From: Treponema sp.
GTDB lineage: Bacteria; Spirochaetota; Spirochaetia; Treponematales; Breznakiellaceae
Direction: 5' to 3'
DNA: 14,460 nucleotides
Assembly: GCA_020216655.1 (NCBI GenBank)
Contig: JAIWNU010000089.1
Coordinates: 1-14,460, forward strand
Below the pieces are notes generated by a model that was not told the DNA's origin, did not search any database, and saw only the letters and a list, made by a program, of their open reading frames with translations. Positions 13,390 to 14,460 of this stretch are shown here, piece after piece. Position 1 is the first letter of the stretch. Each line of letters opens with the position of its first letter. A program made the translations under genes and the position numbers.

Positions 13390-14397
13390 ATGAAAAAATT
13401 AGGAGTAGTTCTTCTCTGCGTACTGGTCCTGGTATCCTTCGCCTATGCGGGTGGCGGCAAAGATACAGGCTCTGGAAAACCGGTGAAAATTGCAGTTTCT
13501 ATACCAAGCGCCGATCACGGCTGGACCGGTGGTATTGTATGGTGGGCAAACAAAACGGTTAAAGACATTCAGGCTGTGGCTCCTGGGAAATTTGAATTCC
13601 GTGTGGTAACCGCGGATGGTCCTTCTGCCCAGGTACGAAATGTTGAAGACCTGATGGTATGGGGTATGAACTTTTTAGTAATACTTCCTCATGAATCAGC
13701 TCCACTTACGCCGATTGTCAAAGAAGTTCAATCGAAAGGTGTTAAAGTAATTGTCGTAGACCGAGGCTTAACTGACACTTCATTTGGATATATTAACCTC
13801 GCAGGAGATAATACTGCCATGGGCAGACTCAGCGGCGAATGGCTAGCAAAACAAATGAAGGCCCAGGGTCTCAGCACTTATGTTGCTATGGGTGGACTTC
13901 CAGTAACAATTGATACAGAACGGATGACCGCTTTCTTCACAGAAATGAACAAAGAACCATCATTAATTAATTTGCTTGGCAAAGATAAATATGAATTTGC
14001 AGATTGGTCTAGCCAAAAAGGGCTTACGATTATGGAAACATTCCTGCAAAAATACCCGAAAATTGATGCAGTATTTTGCCAAGACGATGATGTGCTTTTG
14101 GGGGTATTACAAGCGATTAAAGAGTCTGGCCGAAAAGATATAAAGATTGCCCTTGGTGGTGCAGGTTCTAAAATTGTTTACAAAATGATAATGGATGGGG
14201 ATCCCTTAGTGAAAGCCACTGTTACCTACCATCCATCTATGATTGGCTATGGTATCCGCTATGCGGTCGACGTGGCTAGCGGCACAAGAAGTTCAGACTT
14301 CCATACCGCTAAACAGCCTACGAAAGTAGTCATTCCCTCAGTTCTCGTAGACAAAACGAATGTAGCTAAATACTACGAACCTGAATCCATCTATTAG
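13390..14397 (+). CDS. Periplasmic sugar-binding protein, RbsB-type (Peripla_BP_4)
   Basis: Exported 335-residue substrate-binding protein of the importer. An N-terminal signal peptide (MKK, hydrophobic 5-18, likely cleavage after A20 in SFAYA-GGG) is followed by a glycine/charge-rich linker and a type 1 periplasmic-binding fold from about 32. Likely ligand contacts by comparison with RbsB: W45 in SADHGW, D124-R125 in VVDRG, R178 in TERMTAF, and the acidic stretch QDDDVLLG (231-238). RbsB has an aspartate in its GFDG motif; here the equivalent is ALGGAGS (255-260), so that contact is lost, and TYHP (279-282) replaces the glutamine site. The ligand is therefore probably not ribose. AGGAGGT 5 nt before this ATG fixes the start; an upstream in-frame ATG at 13339 lies inside the permease gene. 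Last gene of the operon, followed by a strong terminator. Confidence 0.93.
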   Translation: MKKLGVVLLCVLVLVSFAYAGGGKDTGSGKPVKIAVSIPSADHGWTGGIVWWANKTVKDIQAVAPGKFEFRVVTADGPSAQVRNVEDLMVWGMNFLVILPHESAPLTPIVKEVQSKGVKVIVVDRGLTDTSFGYINLAGDNTAMGRLSGEWLAKQMKAQGLSTYVAMGGLPVTIDTERMTAFFTEMNKEPSLINLLGKDKYEFADWSSQKGLTIMETFLQKYPKIDAVFCQDDDVLLGVLQAIKESGRKDIKIALGGAGSKIVYKMIMDGDPLVKATVTYHPSMIGYGIRYAVDVASGTRSSDFHTAKQPTKVVIPSVLVDKTNVAKYYEPESIY

Positions 14398-14421
14398 AAA
14401 AGAGTGTCTTAGGAACAGATT

Positions 14422-14457
14422 CCCCGCTGGAATAAACTTCTGGCGGGGTTTTCTTTT
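14422..14457 (+). terminator. Intrinsic terminator of the sugar operon
   Basis: CCCCGC (14422-14427) pairs with GCGGGG (14443-14448); an inner GAA/TTC pair can extend the stem around the TAAAC loop. The stem is followed by TTTTCTTTT. GC-rich stem plus T-run 25 bases past the binding-protein stop makes this a convincing Rho-independent terminator. Confidence 0.92.
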
Positions 14458-14460
14458 ATT

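Noticed and set aside
13414..13455. Lipoprotein signal (Cys10) in the binding protein
   Set aside because: The cysteine sits in the middle of the hydrophobic stretch without a proper lipobox; a normal AxA cleavage site follows at A18-A20.

Overview
The window looks like the chromosome of a free-living or gut-associated sugar-fermenting bacterium. A spirochaete of the Treponema/Spirochaeta kind is my best guess. It rests on overall gene content and the style of the binding protein's signal peptide, not on a marker gene, so confidence is low. No tRNA, rRNA, insertion sequence, phage gene or CRISPR array is visible.

Layout. (1) 1-2490 holds housekeeping-type genes: the 3' part of a head-GIN/DUF2807 surface-type protein (+), undecaprenyl-diphosphatase uppP (-) and an RsuA-type pseudouridine synthase (+). 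(2) 2498-6312 is a D-xylose module: xylB then xylA on the minus strand, with a divergent AraC-type regulator on the plus strand. The 109-bp divergent gap carries two TATTGATA direct repeats exactly 20 bp apart, a typical AraC-family binding arrangement. (3) 6474-8228 encodes a soluble hybrid signalling protein with domain order receiver - PAS - PAS - HisKA_2/HATPase kinase. (4) 8229-8688 is a 460-bp AT-rich control region. (5) 8689-14397 is a five-gene operon: Gfo/Idh/MocA oxidoreductase, TIM-barrel sugar isomerase/epimerase, then a complete ribose-type ABC importer (double ATPase, permease, periplasmic binding protein). A strong terminator at 14422-14457 closes it.

How the genes work together. 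XylB and XylA convert xylose to xylulose 5-phosphate, and the AraC-type protein probably switches them on. The five-gene operon imports a sugar or polyol whose identity the sequence does not give, and probably processes it unphosphorylated by NAD-dependent oxidation followed by isomerisation, epimerisation or lyase chemistry; there is no kinase or glycosidase in the operon. Its promoter (TTGCAA-17-TACAAT) is followed by a 16-bp palindrome of LacI/GalR type with a central CG pair, starting at the predicted transcription start. A second copy lies 94 bp downstream, about nine helical turns, in inverted orientation. This is the layout of a DNA-looping repressor, but no LacI-type repressor is encoded in the window.

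The most interesting points are that looped-operator control region, the uncharacterised oxidoreductase/TIM-barrel/importer operon with a binding protein that lacks a key ribose-contact residue, and two regulatory genes (AraC-type and hybrid kinase) whose predicted transcripts have almost no leader and no Shine-Dalgarno sequence, while most of the metabolic genes here have strong ones.
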